A DNA stretch of 64,000 nt from Streptomyces sp. CBMA29 (GTDB taxonomy: Bacteria; Actinomycetota; Actinomycetes; Streptomycetales; Streptomycetaceae): assembly GCF_014596445.1 (NCBI RefSeq), contig NZ_MECL01000083.1:1-64000 (forward strand), read 5' to 3'. The notes under the pieces were generated by a model. That model did no database searches and had not been told where the DNA came from. It was given only the letters and a program-made list of their open reading frames with translations. Positions 1 through 10,299 of the stretch are shown here, in pieces (within the stretch, counting starts at the first letter, position 1; each line of letters begins with the position of its first letter). The translations under genes were made by a program, and so were the position numbers.

Positions 1-1510
1 CGGCGGTCAGGGCCCCGGGCACGGCGGCCAGCCGCTCGCCGACCAGGATGACGGCGCCCGCGGCGCGCAGCGCCTCGGCCGCGGCCTGCCCGGTCTCGTC
101 CAGGCCGACGCCCCCGGCGAGCGCGTCCAGCCACTCGGGTTCCGTGCCGGGGGCGGCGGGCAGCAGAACGCCACCCGCCTTCTCCAGGCCGCGGGTGGCG
201 TGCGTGGCCAGGGCGTACGTCTGCTGCTTGCGCTTGCGGTGCGCCTTGCGGAGCCGCAGGAAGACCCCGGGGGCCTCCTCCTCGGCCTCAAGTCCCGCCA
301 GCAGTACGGCCGGCGCCTTCTCCAGCGCCGTGTACGTGATGCCGGTGCCCGACAGGTCAAGGCCGCGCCCGGCGACCGTGGCGGCCAGGAAGTCGGCCTC
401 CTCGGCGGAGTGCGCGCGGGCCCTGAAGTCCACGTCGTTGGTGCCGAGCACGACGCGGGCGAACTTGGCGTACGCGTACGCGTCCTCGACCGTGACGCGT
501 CCGCCGGACAGCACCGCGGCCCGGCCGTGCGCCGCGCTGAGCCCGGCCGCGGCGGCGGCCAGCGCCTCGGGCCAGGACGCGGGGACGAGTTCGCCCTCGG
601 CGTTCCGGACCAGGGGGTGGGCGAGGCGGTCGGGGCGCTGCGCGTAGCGGAAGCCGAAGCGGCCCTTGTCGCAGATCCACTCCTCGTTGACCTGCGGGTC
701 GTCGGCCGCGAGCCGCCGCATGACCTTGCCGCGGCGGTGGTCGGTACGGGTCGCGCAGCCGCCCGCGCAGTGCTCGCACACCGACGGCGACGACACGAGG
801 TCGAACGGCCGGGAGCGGAAGCGGTACGCGGCCGAGGTGAGCGCGCCGACCGGGCAGATCTGGATGGTGTTGCCGGAGAAGTACGACTCGAAGGGGTCGC
901 CGACCCCGGTGCCGATCTGCTGGAGCGCGCCGCGCTCCAGCATCTCGATCATCGGGTCGCCCGCCACCTGGTTGCTGAACCGGGTGCAGCGCGCGCACAG
1001 CACGCACCGCTCGCGGTCCAGCAGCACCTGGGCGGAGATCGGCACCGGCTTCTCGTACGTCCGCTTCTTGCCCTCGAAGCGCGAGTCGGTGTCGCCGACC
1101 TGCATCGCCTGGTTCTGGAGCGGGCATTCGCCGCCCTTGTCGCAGACCGGGCAGTCCAGCGGGTGGTTGATCAGCAGCAGCTCCATCACGCCGCGCTGCG
1201 CCTTCTCGGCGACCGGCGACGAGAGCTGCGTCTTGACGACCATCCCGTCGGTGCAGGTGATCGTGCAGGACGCGACCGGCTTGCGCTGGCCCTCGACCTC
1301 CACGATGCACTGGCGGCAGGCCCCGGCCGGGTCGAGCAGCGGGTGGTCGCAGAACCGGGGGATCTCGATGCCGAGCAGTTCCGCGGCCCGGATGACCAGC
1401 GTCCCCTTGGGGACGGACACCGCGATGCCGTCGATCTGCACGGAGATGAGATCTTCCGGCGGCACCGCCGCCTGACCCCCTCCGGAGGGTGCGTTGGTAG
1501 TGACGGTCAC
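1..1510 (-). CDS. nuoG: NADH-quinone oxidoreductase subunit G, 3' end cut by window edge
   Basis: Iron-sulfur subunit of the peripheral arm of respiratory complex I. It passes electrons from the FMN of NuoF towards the quinone site. About 503 codons are visible. The N-terminal ferredoxin-type domain shows the Cys clusters [12 protein letters not shown] and CVLCARC, and is followed by the start of the molybdopterin-oxidoreductase-like domain. I chose the GTG at 1510 because it overlaps the nuoF stop by 4 nt (GTGA), the usual translational coupling in this operon. The gene continues leftward beyond base 1, so its C-terminus and nuoH-N are not seen. The family and position in the operon are clear. 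Confidence 0.95.
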   Translation of the reverse strand, partial: MTVTTNAPSGGGQAAVPPEDLISVQIDGIAVSVPKGTLVIRAAELLGIEIPRFCDHPLLDPAGACRQCIVEVEGQRKPVASCTITCTDGMVVKTQLSSPVAEKAQRGVMELLLINHPLDCPVCDKGGECPLQNQAMQVGDTDSRFEGKKRTYEKPVPISAQVLLDRERCVLCARCTRFSNQVAGDPMIEMLERGALQQIGTGVGDPFESYFSGNTIQICPVGALTSAAYRFRSRPFDLVSSPSVCEHCAGGCATRTDHRRGKVMRRLAADDPQVNEEWICDKGRFGFRYAQRPDRLAHPLVRNAEGELVPASWPEALAAAAAGLSAAHGRAAVLSGGRVTVEDAYAYAKFARVVLGTNDVDFRARAHSAEEADFLAATVAGRGLDLSGTGITYTALEKAPAVLLAGLEAEEEAPGVFLRLRKAHRKRKQQTYALATHATRGLEKAGGVLLPAAPGTEPEWLDALAGGVGLDETGQAAAEALRAAGAVILVGERLAAVPGALTA

Positions 1511-2841
1511 GCGTGGGCCTCCGTACGGGACTTGTCGGCCCAGGCGGTGGAGCGGGCCGGGTCGAAGGGGCAGCCCTTGCGCTCGATGTGCTCCTCGTAC
1601 TCCGCGCGGAAGTGCTTGAGTGAGGAGAAGATCGGGGCGGCGGCGCCGTCGCCGAGCGCGCAGAAGGACTTGCCGTTGATGTTGTCGGCGATGTCGTTGA
1701 GCTTGTCCAGGTCCTCGGGCCGGCCCTTGCCCGCTTCGATGTCGCGCAGCAACTGGACGAGCCAGTACGTGCCTTCACGGCACGGCGTGCACTTTCCGCA
1801 GGACTCGTGGGCGTAGAACTCGGTCCAGCGGGTGACGGCCCGCACCACGCAGGTCGTCTCGTCGAAGCACTGGAGCGCCTTGGTGCCGAGCATCGATCCG
1901 GCGGCGCCGACGCCCTCGTAGTCCAGCGCGACGTCCAGGTGCTCTTCGGTGAACATCGGGGTCGAGGAGCCGCCGGGGGTCCAGAACTTCAGCCGGTGGC
2001 CAGGGCGCATGCCGCCGCCGAGGTCGAGGAGCTGCCGCAGCGTGATGCCGAGCGGCGCCTCGTACTGCCCGGGTTTGGCGACGTGCCCGGAGAGCGAGTA
2101 CAGCGTGAAGCCGGGGGACTTCTCGCTGCCCATCGCCTTGAACCAGTCCTTGCCGCGCTGCATGATCGCGGGAACCGAGGCGATCGACTCCACGTTGTTC
2201 ACCACGGTGGGGCAGGCGTACAGGCCCTCGACGGCGGGGAAGGGCGGGCGGAGCCTGGGCTGGCCGCGACGGCCCTCCAGGGAGTCCAACAGCGCCGTCT
2301 CCTCACCGCAGATGTACGCGCCCGCGCCCGCGTGGACGGTCAGCTCCAGGTCGAATCCGCTGCCTTGGATGTCGCGGCCGAGGTAACCGGCCGCGTACGC
2401 CTCGCGCACCGCCTCGTGCAGCCTGCGCAGGACGGGGACCGTCTCGCCGCGCAGGTAGATGAAGGCGTGGCTGGAGCGGATCGCGTAACACGCGATGATC
2501 ATGCCCTCGATGAGGGAGTGCGGGTTCGCGAAGAGCAGCGGGATGTCCTTGCAGGTGCCCGGCTCCGACTCGTCCGCGTTGACCACGAGGTAGTGCGGCT
2601 TGCCGTCGCCCTGCGGGATGAACTGCCACTTCATGCCGGTCGGGAAGCCCGCGCCGCCACGGCCGCGCAGCCCCGAGTCCTTCACGTACGCGATCACGTC
2701 GTCCGGCGCCATCGCGAGCGCCTTGTCCAGGCCCTGGTAGCCCTCGTGCGCGCGGTAGGTGTCCAGCGTCCAGGACTCCGGCTCGTCCCAGAACGCCGAC
2801 AGCACGGGGGCGAGCAGCTTCTCCGCCGAGTCCACGGTCAT
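1507..2841 (-). CDS. nuoF: NADH-quinone oxidoreductase subunit F
   Basis: The 444-residue NADH-dehydrogenase module of complex I. It oxidises NADH on FMN and hands electrons to the Fe-S chain in the cytoplasm-facing arm. Visible motifs are the glycine-rich NADH/FMN segment [10 protein letters not shown] (about residues 60-69), the motif ICGEE, and the C-terminal 4Fe-4S motif [10 protein letters not shown]. The ATG at 2841 overlaps the nuoE stop by one base (TGATG), and its own stop overlaps the nuoG start. The length is normal for the family. A longer reading frame upstream is only an open frame through nuoE and is not used. Confidence 0.97.
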   Translation of the reverse strand: MTVDSAEKLLAPVLSAFWDEPESWTLDTYRAHEGYQGLDKALAMAPDDVIAYVKDSGLRGRGGAGFPTGMKWQFIPQGDGKPHYLVVNADESEPGTCKDIPLLFANPHSLIEGMIIACYAIRSSHAFIYLRGETVPVLRRLHEAVREAYAAGYLGRDIQGSGFDLELTVHAGAGAYICGEETALLDSLEGRRGQPRLRPPFPAVEGLYACPTVVNNVESIASVPAIMQRGKDWFKAMGSEKSPGFTLYSLSGHVAKPGQYEAPLGITLRQLLDLGGGMRPGHRLKFWTPGGSSTPMFTEEHLDVALDYEGVGAAGSMLGTKALQCFDETTCVVRAVTRWTEFYAHESCGKCTPCREGTYWLVQLLRDIEAGKGRPEDLDKLNDIADNINGKSFCALGDGAAAPIFSSLKHFRAEYEEHIERKGCPFDPARSTAWADKSRTEAHA

Positions 2842-3629
2842 CACTCGCCCTCCTCGGGGGCACGGGTCGCTCCGCCGGTGGGCCGGTCGTCCGGCTCGGC
2901 GCGCTGGGTGACCACCCGCGAGGGGGTCTCGCCCTTGTGCAGCCGCAGACCGGTGAGGGACGCGGGGCCCGCGCCGCCGCTGGCCTCGACCGCGCCGGGG
3001 CGCTCGTCGGGGAAACCGGCCAGGATGCGGGCGGTCTCCTTGTACGTGCACAGGGGCGCGCCGCGGGTCGGCCGGACCTCGCGTCCGGCGATCAGGTCGT
3101 CCACGAGCTGCTTGGCCGACTCCGGCGTCTGGTTGTCGAAAAACTCCCAGTTGATCATCACGACGGGCGCGAAGTCGCAGGCCGCGTTGCACTCGATGTG
3201 CTCCAGCGTGACCTTGCCGTCCTCGGTCGTCTCGTCGTTGCCGACGCCGAGGTGCTGCTTCAGCTCGTCGAAGATCGCGTCGCCGCCCATGACCGCGCAC
3301 AGCGTGTTCGTGCACACGCCGACCTGGTAGTCGCCGGACGGCTTGCGCCGGTACATCGTGTAGAAGGTCGCGACCGCGGTGACCTCGGCGGTGGTCAGGC
3401 CGAGCACCTCGGCGCAGAACCGGATGCCGGTCCTGGTGACGTACCCCTCCTCGGACTGCACGAGGTGCAGCAGCGGCAGCAGGGCGCTGCGCGATCCGGG
3501 GTAGCGGGCGATCACTTCCTTGGCGTCGGCCTCCAGCCGGGCGCGCACATCGGCCGGGAAGTCCGGGGCGGGCATCTGCGGGATGCCCAGGGACACTCCC
3601 CCGGTGGCACCCATGGCCACGTCTGTCAT
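2841..3629 (-). CDS. nuoE: NADH-quinone oxidoreductase subunit E
   Basis: Thioredoxin-fold 2Fe-2S subunit of complex I, 262 residues, partner of NuoF. The four cluster cysteines are in [13 protein letters not shown] and, about 35 residues on, in [11 protein letters not shown]. The C-terminal 60 residues, beyond the ferredoxin fold, are rich in Gly, Pro, Arg and Glu and look disordered; such tails are common in streptomycete NuoE. The ATG at 3629 overlaps the nuoD stop by 4 nt (ATGA). It is co-transcribed with the rest of nuo. Confidence 0.96.
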   Translation of the reverse strand: MTDVAMGATGGVSLGIPQMPAPDFPADVRARLEADAKEVIARYPGSRSALLPLLHLVQSEEGYVTRTGIRFCAEVLGLTTAEVTAVATFYTMYRRKPSGDYQVGVCTNTLCAVMGGDAIFDELKQHLGVGNDETTEDGKVTLEHIECNAACDFAPVVMINWEFFDNQTPESAKQLVDDLIAGREVRPTRGAPLCTYKETARILAGFPDERPGAVEASGGAGPASLTGLRLHKGETPSRVVTQRAEPDDRPTGGATRAPEEGE

Positions 3630-4960
3630 CGGTCGACGCCTCCCATCACGGGGTCGATGGACGCCACCGCGACGATGACGTCGGCGACCTGGCCGCCCTC
3701 GCACATCGCCGCCATGGACTGGAGATTGGTGAAGGACGGGTCGCGGAAGTGCACCCGGAACGGGCGGGTGCCGCCGTCGCTGACCGCGTGCACCCCCAGC
3801 TCGCCCTTGGCCGACTCGATCGCCGCGTAGGACTGTCCCGCCGGGACCCGGAAGCCCTCGGTCACCAGCTTGAAGTGGTGGATCAGGGCCTCCATCGAGG
3901 TGCCCATGATCTTCTTGATGTGGTCGAGCGAGTTGCCGAGGCCGTCGGGGCCGAGCGCGAGCTGCGCGGGCCAGGCGATCTTCTTGTCCTCGACCATCAC
4001 CGGGCCGGGCGCGAGCCGGTCGAGCACCTGCTCCACGATCCGCAGGCTCTGGTGCATCTCCTCCAGGCGGACCCGGAAGCGGCCGTAGGAGTCGCAGGTG
4101 TCGGCGGTCGGTACCTCGAAGTCGTAGTTCTCGTAGCCGCAGTACGGGTCGGACTTGCGCAGGTCGTGCGGGAGTCCGGCGGCGCGCAGGATCGGTCCTG
4201 TGGCGCCGAGCGCCATGCACCCGGCCAGGTCCAGGTAACCGACGTCCACCATGCGGCCCTTGAAGATCGGGTTGCCGGTGGCGAGCTTGTCGTACTCGGG
4301 CAGATTCTTGCGGAAGGTCTTCACGAACTCGCGGACGAGGTCGATCGCGCCGGGCGGCAGGTCCTGCGCGAGGCCGCCGACGCGGACGTACGCGTGGTTC
4401 ATCCGCAGGCCGGTGATCAGCTCGAAGATGTCGAGGATGTACTCACGGTCGCGGAACCCGTAGATCATGATCGTGGTCGCGCCCAGCTCCATGCCGCCGG
4501 TGGCGATGCAGACCAGGTGGGACGCGATCCGGTTGAGCTCCATCATGAGCACGCGGATGTCGGTGGCGCGCTGCGGCACCTGCTCGGTGACGCCGAGCAG
4601 GTTCTCGACGGCCAGGCAGTACGCCGTCTCGTTGAACAGCGGCGTCAGGTAGTCCATGCGCGTCACGAAGGTGGACCCCTGGGTCCACGTCCGGAACTCC
4701 ATGTTCTTCTCGATGCCGGTGTGCAGGTAGCCGATACCCGACCTGGCCTCGGTGACCGTCTCGCCGTCGATCTCCAGCATCAGCCGGAGCACACCGTGGG
4801 TGGACGGGTGCTGCGGGCCCATGTTGACGATGATGCGCTCGTCGTCGGCCTTGCTGACGGTCTCGGCCAGCTCGTCCCAGTCGCCGCCGGTGACGGTGAA
4901 GACCCGGCCTTCGGTGGTCTCCCGCTCGTCGGCCTGCTGGGGTGCGTGGTGAGTACTCAT
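3626..4960 (-). CDS. nuoD: NADH-quinone oxidoreductase subunit D
   Basis: The 49-kDa-type subunit, 444 residues, which forms the quinone-binding cavity of complex I with NuoB and is related to the large subunit of NiFe hydrogenases. Recognisable stretches are [15 protein letters not shown] near residue 46 and [17 protein letters not shown]. It starts at ATG 4960, immediately after the nuoC stop (TAA at 4961-4963), and ends overlapping nuoE. The length fits the family. In this organism the acceptor should be menaquinone, since most of that pathway is encoded in the same window. Confidence 0.97.
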   Translation of the reverse strand: MSTHHAPQQADERETTEGRVFTVTGGDWDELAETVSKADDERIIVNMGPQHPSTHGVLRLMLEIDGETVTEARSGIGYLHTGIEKNMEFRTWTQGSTFVTRMDYLTPLFNETAYCLAVENLLGVTEQVPQRATDIRVLMMELNRIASHLVCIATGGMELGATTIMIYGFRDREYILDIFELITGLRMNHAYVRVGGLAQDLPPGAIDLVREFVKTFRKNLPEYDKLATGNPIFKGRMVDVGYLDLAGCMALGATGPILRAAGLPHDLRKSDPYCGYENYDFEVPTADTCDSYGRFRVRLEEMHQSLRIVEQVLDRLAPGPVMVEDKKIAWPAQLALGPDGLGNSLDHIKKIMGTSMEALIHHFKLVTEGFRVPAGQSYAAIESAKGELGVHAVSDGGTRPFRVHFRDPSFTNLQSMAAMCEGGQVADVIVAVASIDPVMGGVDR

Positions 4961-5698
4961 TTAGCTGTACGACCTCCGCTGGTCGGGAGCCGGGATCTGG
5001 GCGCCCTTGTACTCGACGGGGATACCGCCGAGCGGGTAGTCCTTGCGCTGCGGGTGGCCCGGCCAGTCGTCCGGCATCATGATCCGGGTGAGCGCCGGGT
5101 GGCCGTCGAAGACGATGCCGAAGAAGTCGTACGTCTCGCGCTCGTGCCAGTCGTTGGTCGGATAGACCGCGACCAGCGACGGGATGTGCGGGTCGGCGTC
5201 GGGGGCGCTGACCTCCAGGCGGATCAGCCGTGTGTGGGTGATCGAGCGCAGGTGGTAGACCGCGTGCAGCTCGCGGCCCTCGTCGCCGAGGTAGTGCACG
5301 CCGCTGACGCCGAGGCACAGCTCGAAGCGGAGCGCCGGGTCGTCGCGGAGCGTCCTGGCGACGGTGACCAGGTGTTCGCGGGCGATGTGGAAGGTCAGCT
5401 CGCCGCGGTCCACGACGGTCTTCTCGATCGCCTCGGCCGGCGGCAGGCCCTGCTCGTCGAGGGCGCCTTCCAGCTCGTCGGCGATCTCGTCGAAGACGCC
5501 GTCGGGTCCGCCCTTGGGGCCGCCGTACGGCCTGCTGCTCGCGCCGGGCAGCCGGACGGTACGGACCAGGCCGCCGTAACCGCTGGTGTCGCCGCCGTTG
5601 TTGGCGCCGAACATGCCCTTGCGGACGCCGATGACCTCACCGGCGTCGGCGCGCTGTCCTGGCAGGTTCTCGGGGGTCTCGGGTTCTTGGCCGGTCAC
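4961..5698 (-). CDS. nuoC: NADH-quinone oxidoreductase subunit C
   Basis: The 30-kDa-type connecting subunit of complex I, 245 residues. The family signature is seen near the C-terminus as [19 protein letters not shown], followed by [16 protein letters not shown]. The first 70 or so residues (many Gly, Pro and acidic residues) are the extension typical of actinobacterial NuoC. The GTG at 5698 overlaps the nuoB stop (GTGA). The protein makes no cofactor contacts of its own; it supports the B/D quinone module. Confidence 0.95.
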   Translation of the reverse strand: MTGQEPETPENLPGQRADAGEVIGVRKGMFGANNGGDTSGYGGLVRTVRLPGASSRPYGGPKGGPDGVFDEIADELEGALDEQGLPPAEAIEKTVVDRGELTFHIAREHLVTVARTLRDDPALRFELCLGVSGVHYLGDEGRELHAVYHLRSITHTRLIRLEVSAPDADPHIPSLVAVYPTNDWHERETYDFFGIVFDGHPALTRIMMPDDWPGHPQRKDYPLGGIPVEYKGAQIPAPDQRRSYS

Positions 5699-6249
5699 CG
5701 GAGCAGCCCCTTCATCTCGATCGTCGGGAGCGCCTTGAGGGCCGCTTCCTCCGCCTCGCGGGCCGCCTCTTCGCGGTTCACGCCGAGCTTGGAGTGCTGG
5801 ATCTTCTCGTGCAGCTTGAGGATCGCGTCCAGCAGCATCTCGGGGCGCGGCGGGCAGCCGGGCAGGTAGATGTCGACCGGCACGACGTGGTCGACGCCCT
5901 GCACGATCGCGTAGTTGTTGAACATCCCGCCGCTGGAGGCGCAGACACCCATCGAGATGACCCACTTGGGGTTCGGCATCTGGTCGTAGACCTGGCGCAG
6001 CACCGGGGCCATCTTCTGGCTCACCCGGCCGGCCACGATCATCAGGTCGGCCTGGCGCGGCGAGCCGCGGAAGACCTCCATGCCGAACCTGGCCATGTCG
6101 TAGCGCCCGGCGCCCGCGGTCATCATCTCGATGGCGCAGCAGGCCAGGCCGAAGGTGGCCGGGAAGACCGACGCCTTACGTACCCAGCCCGCGGCGGTCT
6201 CCACGGTCGTGAGCAGGAATCCGCTCGGCAGTTTCTCTTCGATACCCAT
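5695..6249 (-). CDS. nuoB: NADH-quinone oxidoreductase subunit B
   Basis: The 184-residue PSST-type subunit. It carries the terminal 4Fe-4S cluster N2, which reduces the quinone. Cluster ligands are seen in the adjacent-Cys motif LACCAIEMM and in the later CASSGGMF and PGCPPRPE segments. The ATG at 6249 lies 54 bp after the nuoA stop. That spacer is a run of short GGTCCCC-like repeats and may loosen coupling between nuoA and nuoB. All downstream nuo genes overlap. Confidence 0.97.
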   Translation of the reverse strand: MGIEEKLPSGFLLTTVETAAGWVRKASVFPATFGLACCAIEMMTAGAGRYDMARFGMEVFRGSPRQADLMIVAGRVSQKMAPVLRQVYDQMPNPKWVISMGVCASSGGMFNNYAIVQGVDHVVPVDIYLPGCPPRPEMLLDAILKLHEKIQHSKLGVNREEAAREAEEAALKALPTIEMKGLLR

Positions 6250-6303
6250 GCGTTGGCTCCTGGTCCCCTCTGTCCCCTGGTCCCCTGGTCCTCTCGGCGT
6301 TCC

Positions 6304-6663
6304 CTAGTCCCACTCCAGGCCGCCGCGCCGCCACACGTACGCGTAGGCGACGAAGACGGTGAGCACGAAGAGGAGCATCTCCACCAGGCCGAACATCCCC
6401 AGCCGGTCGAAGGTGACGGCCCAGGGATAGAGGAAGACGATCTCGATGTCGAAGACGATGAAGAGCATCGCCGTCAGGTAGTACTTGATCGGGAAGCGTC
6501 CCCCGCCGACCGGTTGCGGGGTGGGCTCGATGCCGCACTCATACGCTTCCAGTTTGGCCCTGTTGTACCGTTTTGGCCCGATGATCGAGGCCATCAAAAC
6601 GGAGAAGATCGCGAACCCGGCCGCAAGGGCTCCCAGTACGAGGATGGGCGCGTAGGCATTCAC
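6304..6663 (-). CDS. nuoA: NADH-quinone oxidoreductase subunit A
   Basis: Small membrane subunit (119 residues) with three hydrophobic segments, at about residues 5-27, 65-85 and 92-110. The loop YECGIEP after the first segment is the conserved NuoA/ND3 loop near the quinone entrance. It is the first gene of the leftward nuo operon. A candidate Rex operator lies about 120 bp upstream of its ATG. Confidence 0.96.
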   Translation of the reverse strand: MNAYAPILVLGALAAGFAIFSVLMASIIGPKRYNRAKLEAYECGIEPTPQPVGGGRFPIKYYLTAMLFIVFDIEIVFLYPWAVTFDRLGMFGLVEMLLFVLTVFVAYAYVWRRGGLEWD

Positions 6664-7270
6664 CGTCCCCCGCTCCTTCCTTTTCAGTCGCCAATGACTG
6701 CGTGGGTGTCCCCCCGCCGCGGTAGGCGGAGGAGCCGGCCCCGGCCGGTGGTCCGCGTCACCGAAACGACGAAGATCGCTTCTATGTGAGGCAGTTCACA
6801 AGCCTGAGCCGCCTGCATCCTATGCCCGGCGGTCTGTGATCTGCGACACGGGGTACGCCAAGACCTTTGTGATCTCCACCACCTGACGAACGATCATGAA
6901 GTCGGATGAGCGGTGATCATGGTGCGGAACGGCCGCAAAGGATCACTTCACATCACAAGCGGAAGCGTTGTCCCTGGTCAGAGCGGTGCGCGCATTATCA
7001 AGGCGTGCTCGGCAGAGGCAAATTGGCACTGGACGAATCCGCGTGATAGCGCGCGGCGGTCGAGCGGCGACGACCCCGGAGCCCGGCATTCACACGTGAT
7101 TCACCCGCGTGAAAGCGTGCACGAGCGCATAGGTGACCGCCTATCCGAAAACGGGTGAAAGCGCTCGCGCGGCAAGATCACAAACTGGGCATTTGAGCCG
7201 TGAGCACGTCAACTGTGTCGCATCCCACCTTTGTTGAACGGAACCAAGCATTCCTGATAGCCAGGACCGC
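6664..7270. other. Divergent intergenic region between nuoA and the NlpC/P60 gene
   Basis: This 607-bp region holds no convincing gene. It contains the Rex-like site, two TGTGATCT words about 35 bp apart near 6835-6875, and a cluster of TTCAC/GTGAA inverted words near 7090-7160, for example TTCAC-N4-GTGAA at 7100-7113. These could be control sites for the divergent promoters. No riboswitch fold was recognised. Confidence 0.5.
6785..6800. promoter_or_regulatory. Candidate Rex operator upstream of nuoA
   Basis: The 16-bp element TGTGAGGCAGTTCACA matches both halves of the streptomycete Rex site (TGTGAA-N4-TTCACA) except one base. Rex is an NADH/NAD+-sensing repressor of respiratory genes in actinobacteria. 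The position upstream of nuoA and the near-dyad symmetry are seen directly; binding is inferred. Confidence 0.6.
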
Positions 7271-8266
7271 ATGTCCCCGAACCAGATACGGACCTCCGCG
7301 TCCGACCGGACCTCCGCGTCCGGCTCGCATCCCACCGAATCGCATACCGGCCGCCGACGGCACGCCGCCCCCGGCCGCCCCAACTGGGTACGCAGGGCAG
7401 GACTCGTCGGCGGCGTCGTCAGCGCGATCGCTCTCGGCGGCTCCGCCGCCCCGGCTCTGGCCGACAACACCGACACCACCACCACTCCGGCGCACGGCAT
7501 TCCGGCCCTGACACCGGCGGACCTCGTGGCCGCCCAGGCGTCCACGCTGACCACCGAGGTGACCGCGGCGCAGGCCGCGCAGGCGATCGACCAGGCCGCC
7601 ATCGCGATGCAGCTCCAGGCCGCCAAGGACGCCTCCGTGGCCGAGGCGGCCAAGGACGCCGCCGCCACGAAGAAGGCCGCCGACGCCAAGGCCGCCGCGA
7701 AGGCGAAGGCCGAGGCCGAGGCGAAGGCCGCGAAGGCCGCGGAGGCCGCCAAGGCCGCTAAGGAGCGCGCCGCCGCGCAGGCCGCCTCCCGCTCGGCCGA
7801 GCGCACCGCGCTGGTCACGGCGTCGACCGACTCGTCTGGTTCTTCTGGTTCATCCGGTTCGTCCTCTGTTACGTCGACGCCCACCGCGTCGGCCACCCCG
7901 TCCACGGCGACCGGCAGCGCCGCGAAGCTGATCAGCTTCCTGAAGTCGCAGATCGGCAAGCCGTACGTGTACGGCGCCGCCGGTCCCGACTCGTACGACT
8001 GCTCCGGCCTCACCCAGGTCGCCTACGCCACCGTCGGCGTCGACCTGCCGCGCACCTCCCAGGAGCAGTCCAACGTCGGCACCCCCGTCTCGGTCAGCAG
8101 CGTGCAGGCCGGCGACATCATCTTCTGGGGCGGCCAGGGCAGCGCCTACCACGTCGGCGTCTACATCGGCGACGGCCAGTACCTGGACGCGGCCAACCCC
8201 TCGACCCCCGTGGCCATTCACCAGATGGCCGACTACATGCCCGACTGGGCAGTCAGGGTTCTCTGA
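7271..8266 (+). CDS. Secreted NlpC/P60 (C40) peptidoglycan endopeptidase
   Basis: A 331-residue exported protein with a long positively charged N-terminus (about 45 residues) before a hydrophobic signal segment ending in APALAD. A region of about 110 residues rich in Ala, Lys and Glu follows, probably a coiled coil, then a Ser/Thr-rich linker. The C-terminal NlpC/P60 domain spans about residues 215-331. The catalytic Cys244 lies in YDCSG and the His294 in YHVGVYIG, so the enzyme should be active, cutting D-Glu-mDAP stem-peptide bonds. The architecture matches RipA-like wall hydrolases. AGGA before the ATG supports this start. It is a single gene, transcribed away from nuo and closed by a strong hairpin. 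Confidence 0.92.
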   Translation: MSPNQIRTSASDRTSASGSHPTESHTGRRRHAAPGRPNWVRRAGLVGGVVSAIALGGSAAPALADNTDTTTTPAHGIPALTPADLVAAQASTLTTEVTAAQAAQAIDQAAIAMQLQAAKDASVAEAAKDAAATKKAADAKAAAKAKAEAEAKAAKAAEAAKAAKERAAAQAASRSAERTALVTASTDSSGSSGSSGSSSVTSTPTASATPSTATGSAAKLISFLKSQIGKPYVYGAAGPDSYDCSGLTQVAYATVGVDLPRTSQEQSNVGTPVSVSSVQAGDIIFWGGQGSAYHVGVYIGDGQYLDAANPSTPVAIHQMADYMPDWAVRVL

Positions 8267-8282
8267 GGACCTGCTTCCGCAG

Positions 8283-8326
8283 AAGGCCGCCGCGACCGCC
8301 CCTGCCGGGGAAGTCGCGGCGGCCTT
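8283..8326 (+). terminator. Rho-independent-type hairpin after the NlpC/P60 gene
   Basis: A perfect 14-bp stem pairs 8283-8296 with 8313-8326 around a 16-nt loop, starting 17 bp after the stop codon. There is no long T-run, as is usual in Streptomyces. It may also serve the convergent PPOX gene. Confidence 0.75.
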
Positions 8327-8374
8327 AAGCCCGTTATGTTCTCTTTGCCGCTTACGTCCTCCGTGGGTGGCGGC

Positions 8375-8854
8375 TCAGACCAGCCACTTCCCGTCCCGCA
8401 TGAGGGTGCGCCCGGCCAGCTCCGGCACGGTCCCGTATGCGCGCAGCACCTCCAGGGTCACCCGGTAGAAGTCGTAGCGCCCGTCGGACGTGCGCGGGTC
8501 CCAGCCGTCCTTCGCGGCGAAGGCGTCCCCGACCCCGTCGGGCAACTCCTCGGCGGTGTACGCCCGCACGGTGCCCTCGATCTGCACGACGTCCCTCGTG
8601 GTCCCCAAGGCCAGCCGCACCTGGCCGGTGGCCGCCATGTTCGCGCCGGTCGGATTGGTCGGCCGGGTCGACAGCCAGATCGCCTCGCCGTCCCACCAGA
8701 AGGCCAGCGGCACCAGGCACGGCACCCCCGTCGCGTCGGCGGTCGCCGCCCACACGTCGCCGTCCTCCGCCAGCCGCCGCAGCGCGTTCTCCTTCCGCGC
8801 CACCCGGCTCCGCGGCCCGCCGCCGCCCACCACCGCCTGCTCGTTTCCCGTCAT
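8375..8854 (-). CDS. PPOX-fold (pyridoxamine 5'-phosphate oxidase-like) flavoprotein
   Basis: A 159-residue cytosolic protein of the split-beta-barrel FMN/F420-binding superfamily. Recognisable pieces are the N-terminal helix with LRRLAEDGDVWAAT, the strand PLAFWWDGEAIWLST, the loop NMAATGQVRLALG, and the C-terminal WDPR..YDFYRVTLEVLRAYG. Actinobacterial members of this group reduce or oxidise small substrates with FMN or F420, but the substrate cannot be read from the sequence. It is a single gene, convergent with the NlpC/P60 gene. An exact enzyme name is not supportable. Confidence 0.8.
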   Translation of the reverse strand: MTGNEQAVVGGGGPRSRVARKENALRRLAEDGDVWAATADATGVPCLVPLAFWWDGEAIWLSTRPTNPTGANMAATGQVRLALGTTRDVVQIEGTVRAYTAEELPDGVGDAFAAKDGWDPRTSDGRYDFYRVTLEVLRAYGTVPELAGRTLMRDGKWLV

Positions 8855-9043
8855 ACGCCCGCACGTTATGCCCCGCGCGAACCCCGCGCCTCGGCCCCCG
8901 GTCCTCGGCCTCCGGCCCTAGGTCCCGCGCAGGTCCCGGGCAGATCCCGCGCAGATCCCGGGCCCGAAATCCCGTTGCCCCCCGGGCCGGACGCGGTGAA
9001 AAGTCGCCCCATGACCGAGCGACCCGGGACGCCGAACCGGCGT

Positions 9044-9253
9044 TCAGACGGTGCCGAACTCCCCGTCCCGGAGCGCGCCGAGGAAGGCGGTGAACGAGTC
9101 CACCGGGAAGCCGAGCGCGGGCCCGGACGGGTCCTTGGAGTCGCGGACGGCGACGGTGCCGCGCGAAGCCGCGGTGTTCGTGGCGACCTCGACGCACTGG
9201 CCGCCGTTGTCGCTGTAGGAGGACTTGAACCAACGGAGCGATTCGGTCGTCAC
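9044..9253 (-). CDS. DUF397 small regulatory partner
   Basis: This 69-residue protein has the DUF397 hallmark: W-F-K-S-S-Y-S near the N-terminus, the core C-V-E-V-A, then V-A-V-R-D-S-K-D-P and F-P-V-D-S-F at the end. In Streptomyces these proteins are nearly always encoded right after an XRE regulator with a DUF5753 ligand domain, and act with it as a toxin/antitoxin-like or antagonist pair. The GTG at 9253 overlaps the stop of the upstream regulator (GTGA), which supports coupled expression. Confidence 0.93.
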   Translation of the reverse strand: MTTESLRWFKSSYSDNGGQCVEVATNTAASRGTVAVRDSKDPSGPALGFPVDSFTAFLGALRDGEFGTV

Positions 9254-10089
9254 GGGGTGCCCTTTCGCATGTGCTCGATCATGGCCACGGACTCCGCCTG
9301 GGACGGCGCTTCGGCCTGTAGCTGATGATAGGCCGCGAGCATCGGCAGCACGGAAGTGCTTTCCCGCTCCAGACGTCCGTGCTGGGCCGACTCCGCGTAC
9401 GACATGAGGGAGCGGTCCGCCATGGTCAGCACCGTTATCGGCAGGTTGAACGGCCGCCGGACACCCATGGAGAACGGGGCCACTTGCAGCACGCTGGTGG
9501 ACAGCTCGGCGAATCCCAGCAAGCGGTCGAACTGCTCCTCCATGACCTCCGGTCCCCCGATGGGCCGCCGGACACAGCTCTCGTCCAGCACCACGAAGAC
9601 CAGCGGCGCGGGCTGACGGACGAGCGCGGCCTGCCGGTCCGCCACCAGGTCGATCCGCTCCTGCGCCTGCTCGGGGGTGATCACGCCGCGCTTCACCGCG
9701 CTGTCCGCCAACACCGCCGCGTAGGCGGGCGTCTGGAGCAGACCCGGGATGACACCGACCTCGTAGAGACGGATCTCCGCGGCCCTAGCCTCGTACCCGA
9801 CGTATTCCGGGAAGCCCTCCAGCAGGCTGCCCTGCCGCATCTCGCGCCACTCGCGCTCGAAGGAGTCGAAGGTGTTGGCGAGGCCGAAGGCGGTGTCCGC
9901 ATTCCGCGCGAAGCGGAGAGTTGGCACCCTGCGACCAGTTTCGATCGCCGAAATGTGCTTGCTGGAATATCTGATCTCGTCGGCCAGACTCTCCTGGATC
10001 CAGCCACGCGCCTCGCGCAAACTGCGTAAACGCGCTCCGAAGGCCGCCTGCGGGCTGCTTTCAGGGTGCAGTTCCTTGCGGTTGACCAC
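9250..10089 (-). CDS. XRE-family helix-turn-helix regulator with DUF5753 domain
   Basis: A 279-residue DNA-binding protein. The HTH lies at about residues 15-70 (FGARLRSLREARGWIQ..LA..IRYSSKHISAIETGRR), and the remainder is the DUF5753 domain with MRQGSLLEGFPEYVGYEARA, IPGLLQTPAYA, and the C-terminal LTMADRSLMSYAES. I chose the GTG at 10089, which has a G-rich ribosome site upstream. A longer frame upstream lacks conserved sequence. Codon 21 is TTA (10027-10029), so full expression may need the developmental tRNA bldA. It pairs with the DUF397 gene and is divergent from the ATP-binding protein gene at 10300, as in other streptomycete sets. Confidence 0.9.
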   Translation of the reverse strand: MVNRKELHPESSPQAAFGARLRSLREARGWIQESLADEIRYSSKHISAIETGRRVPTLRFARNADTAFGLANTFDSFEREWREMRQGSLLEGFPEYVGYEARAAEIRLYEVGVIPGLLQTPAYAAVLADSAVKRGVITPEQAQERIDLVADRQAALVRQPAPLVFVVLDESCVRRPIGGPEVMEEQFDRLLGFAELSTSVLQVAPFSMGVRRPFNLPITVLTMADRSLMSYAESAQHGRLERESTSVLPMLAAYHQLQAEAPSQAESVAMIEHMRKGTP

Positions 10090-10299
10090 CGTGCCCCCAA
10101 CTCTCTCGCCGGGCCCCCCACGTTGAGGGATCACCGACTGTAAGCCACTCTGAGGGCGCTGGGTAGTGGCAGCACTACACAGAGGAACGGCGGTGTCTGA
10201 GCGCGCCGCTGTTCCGGCCGCTGCCGAGCCGAGTGACCGTCCGTCCCCACCGCCCCCGGCGGCCCGCTCCACGCCGCACCCGACGCGCAAGGCTCCGAC

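Noticed and set aside
6913..7158. A small 81-codon open frame between nuoA and the NlpC/P60 gene
   Set aside because: No ribosome site, no family resemblance and mixed composition; more likely regulatory DNA.
7000..7270. c-di-AMP (ydaO) riboswitch before the cell-wall hydrolase
   Set aside because: Such switches precede some wall-hydrolase genes in Streptomyces, but the conserved blocks of that fold are not present.
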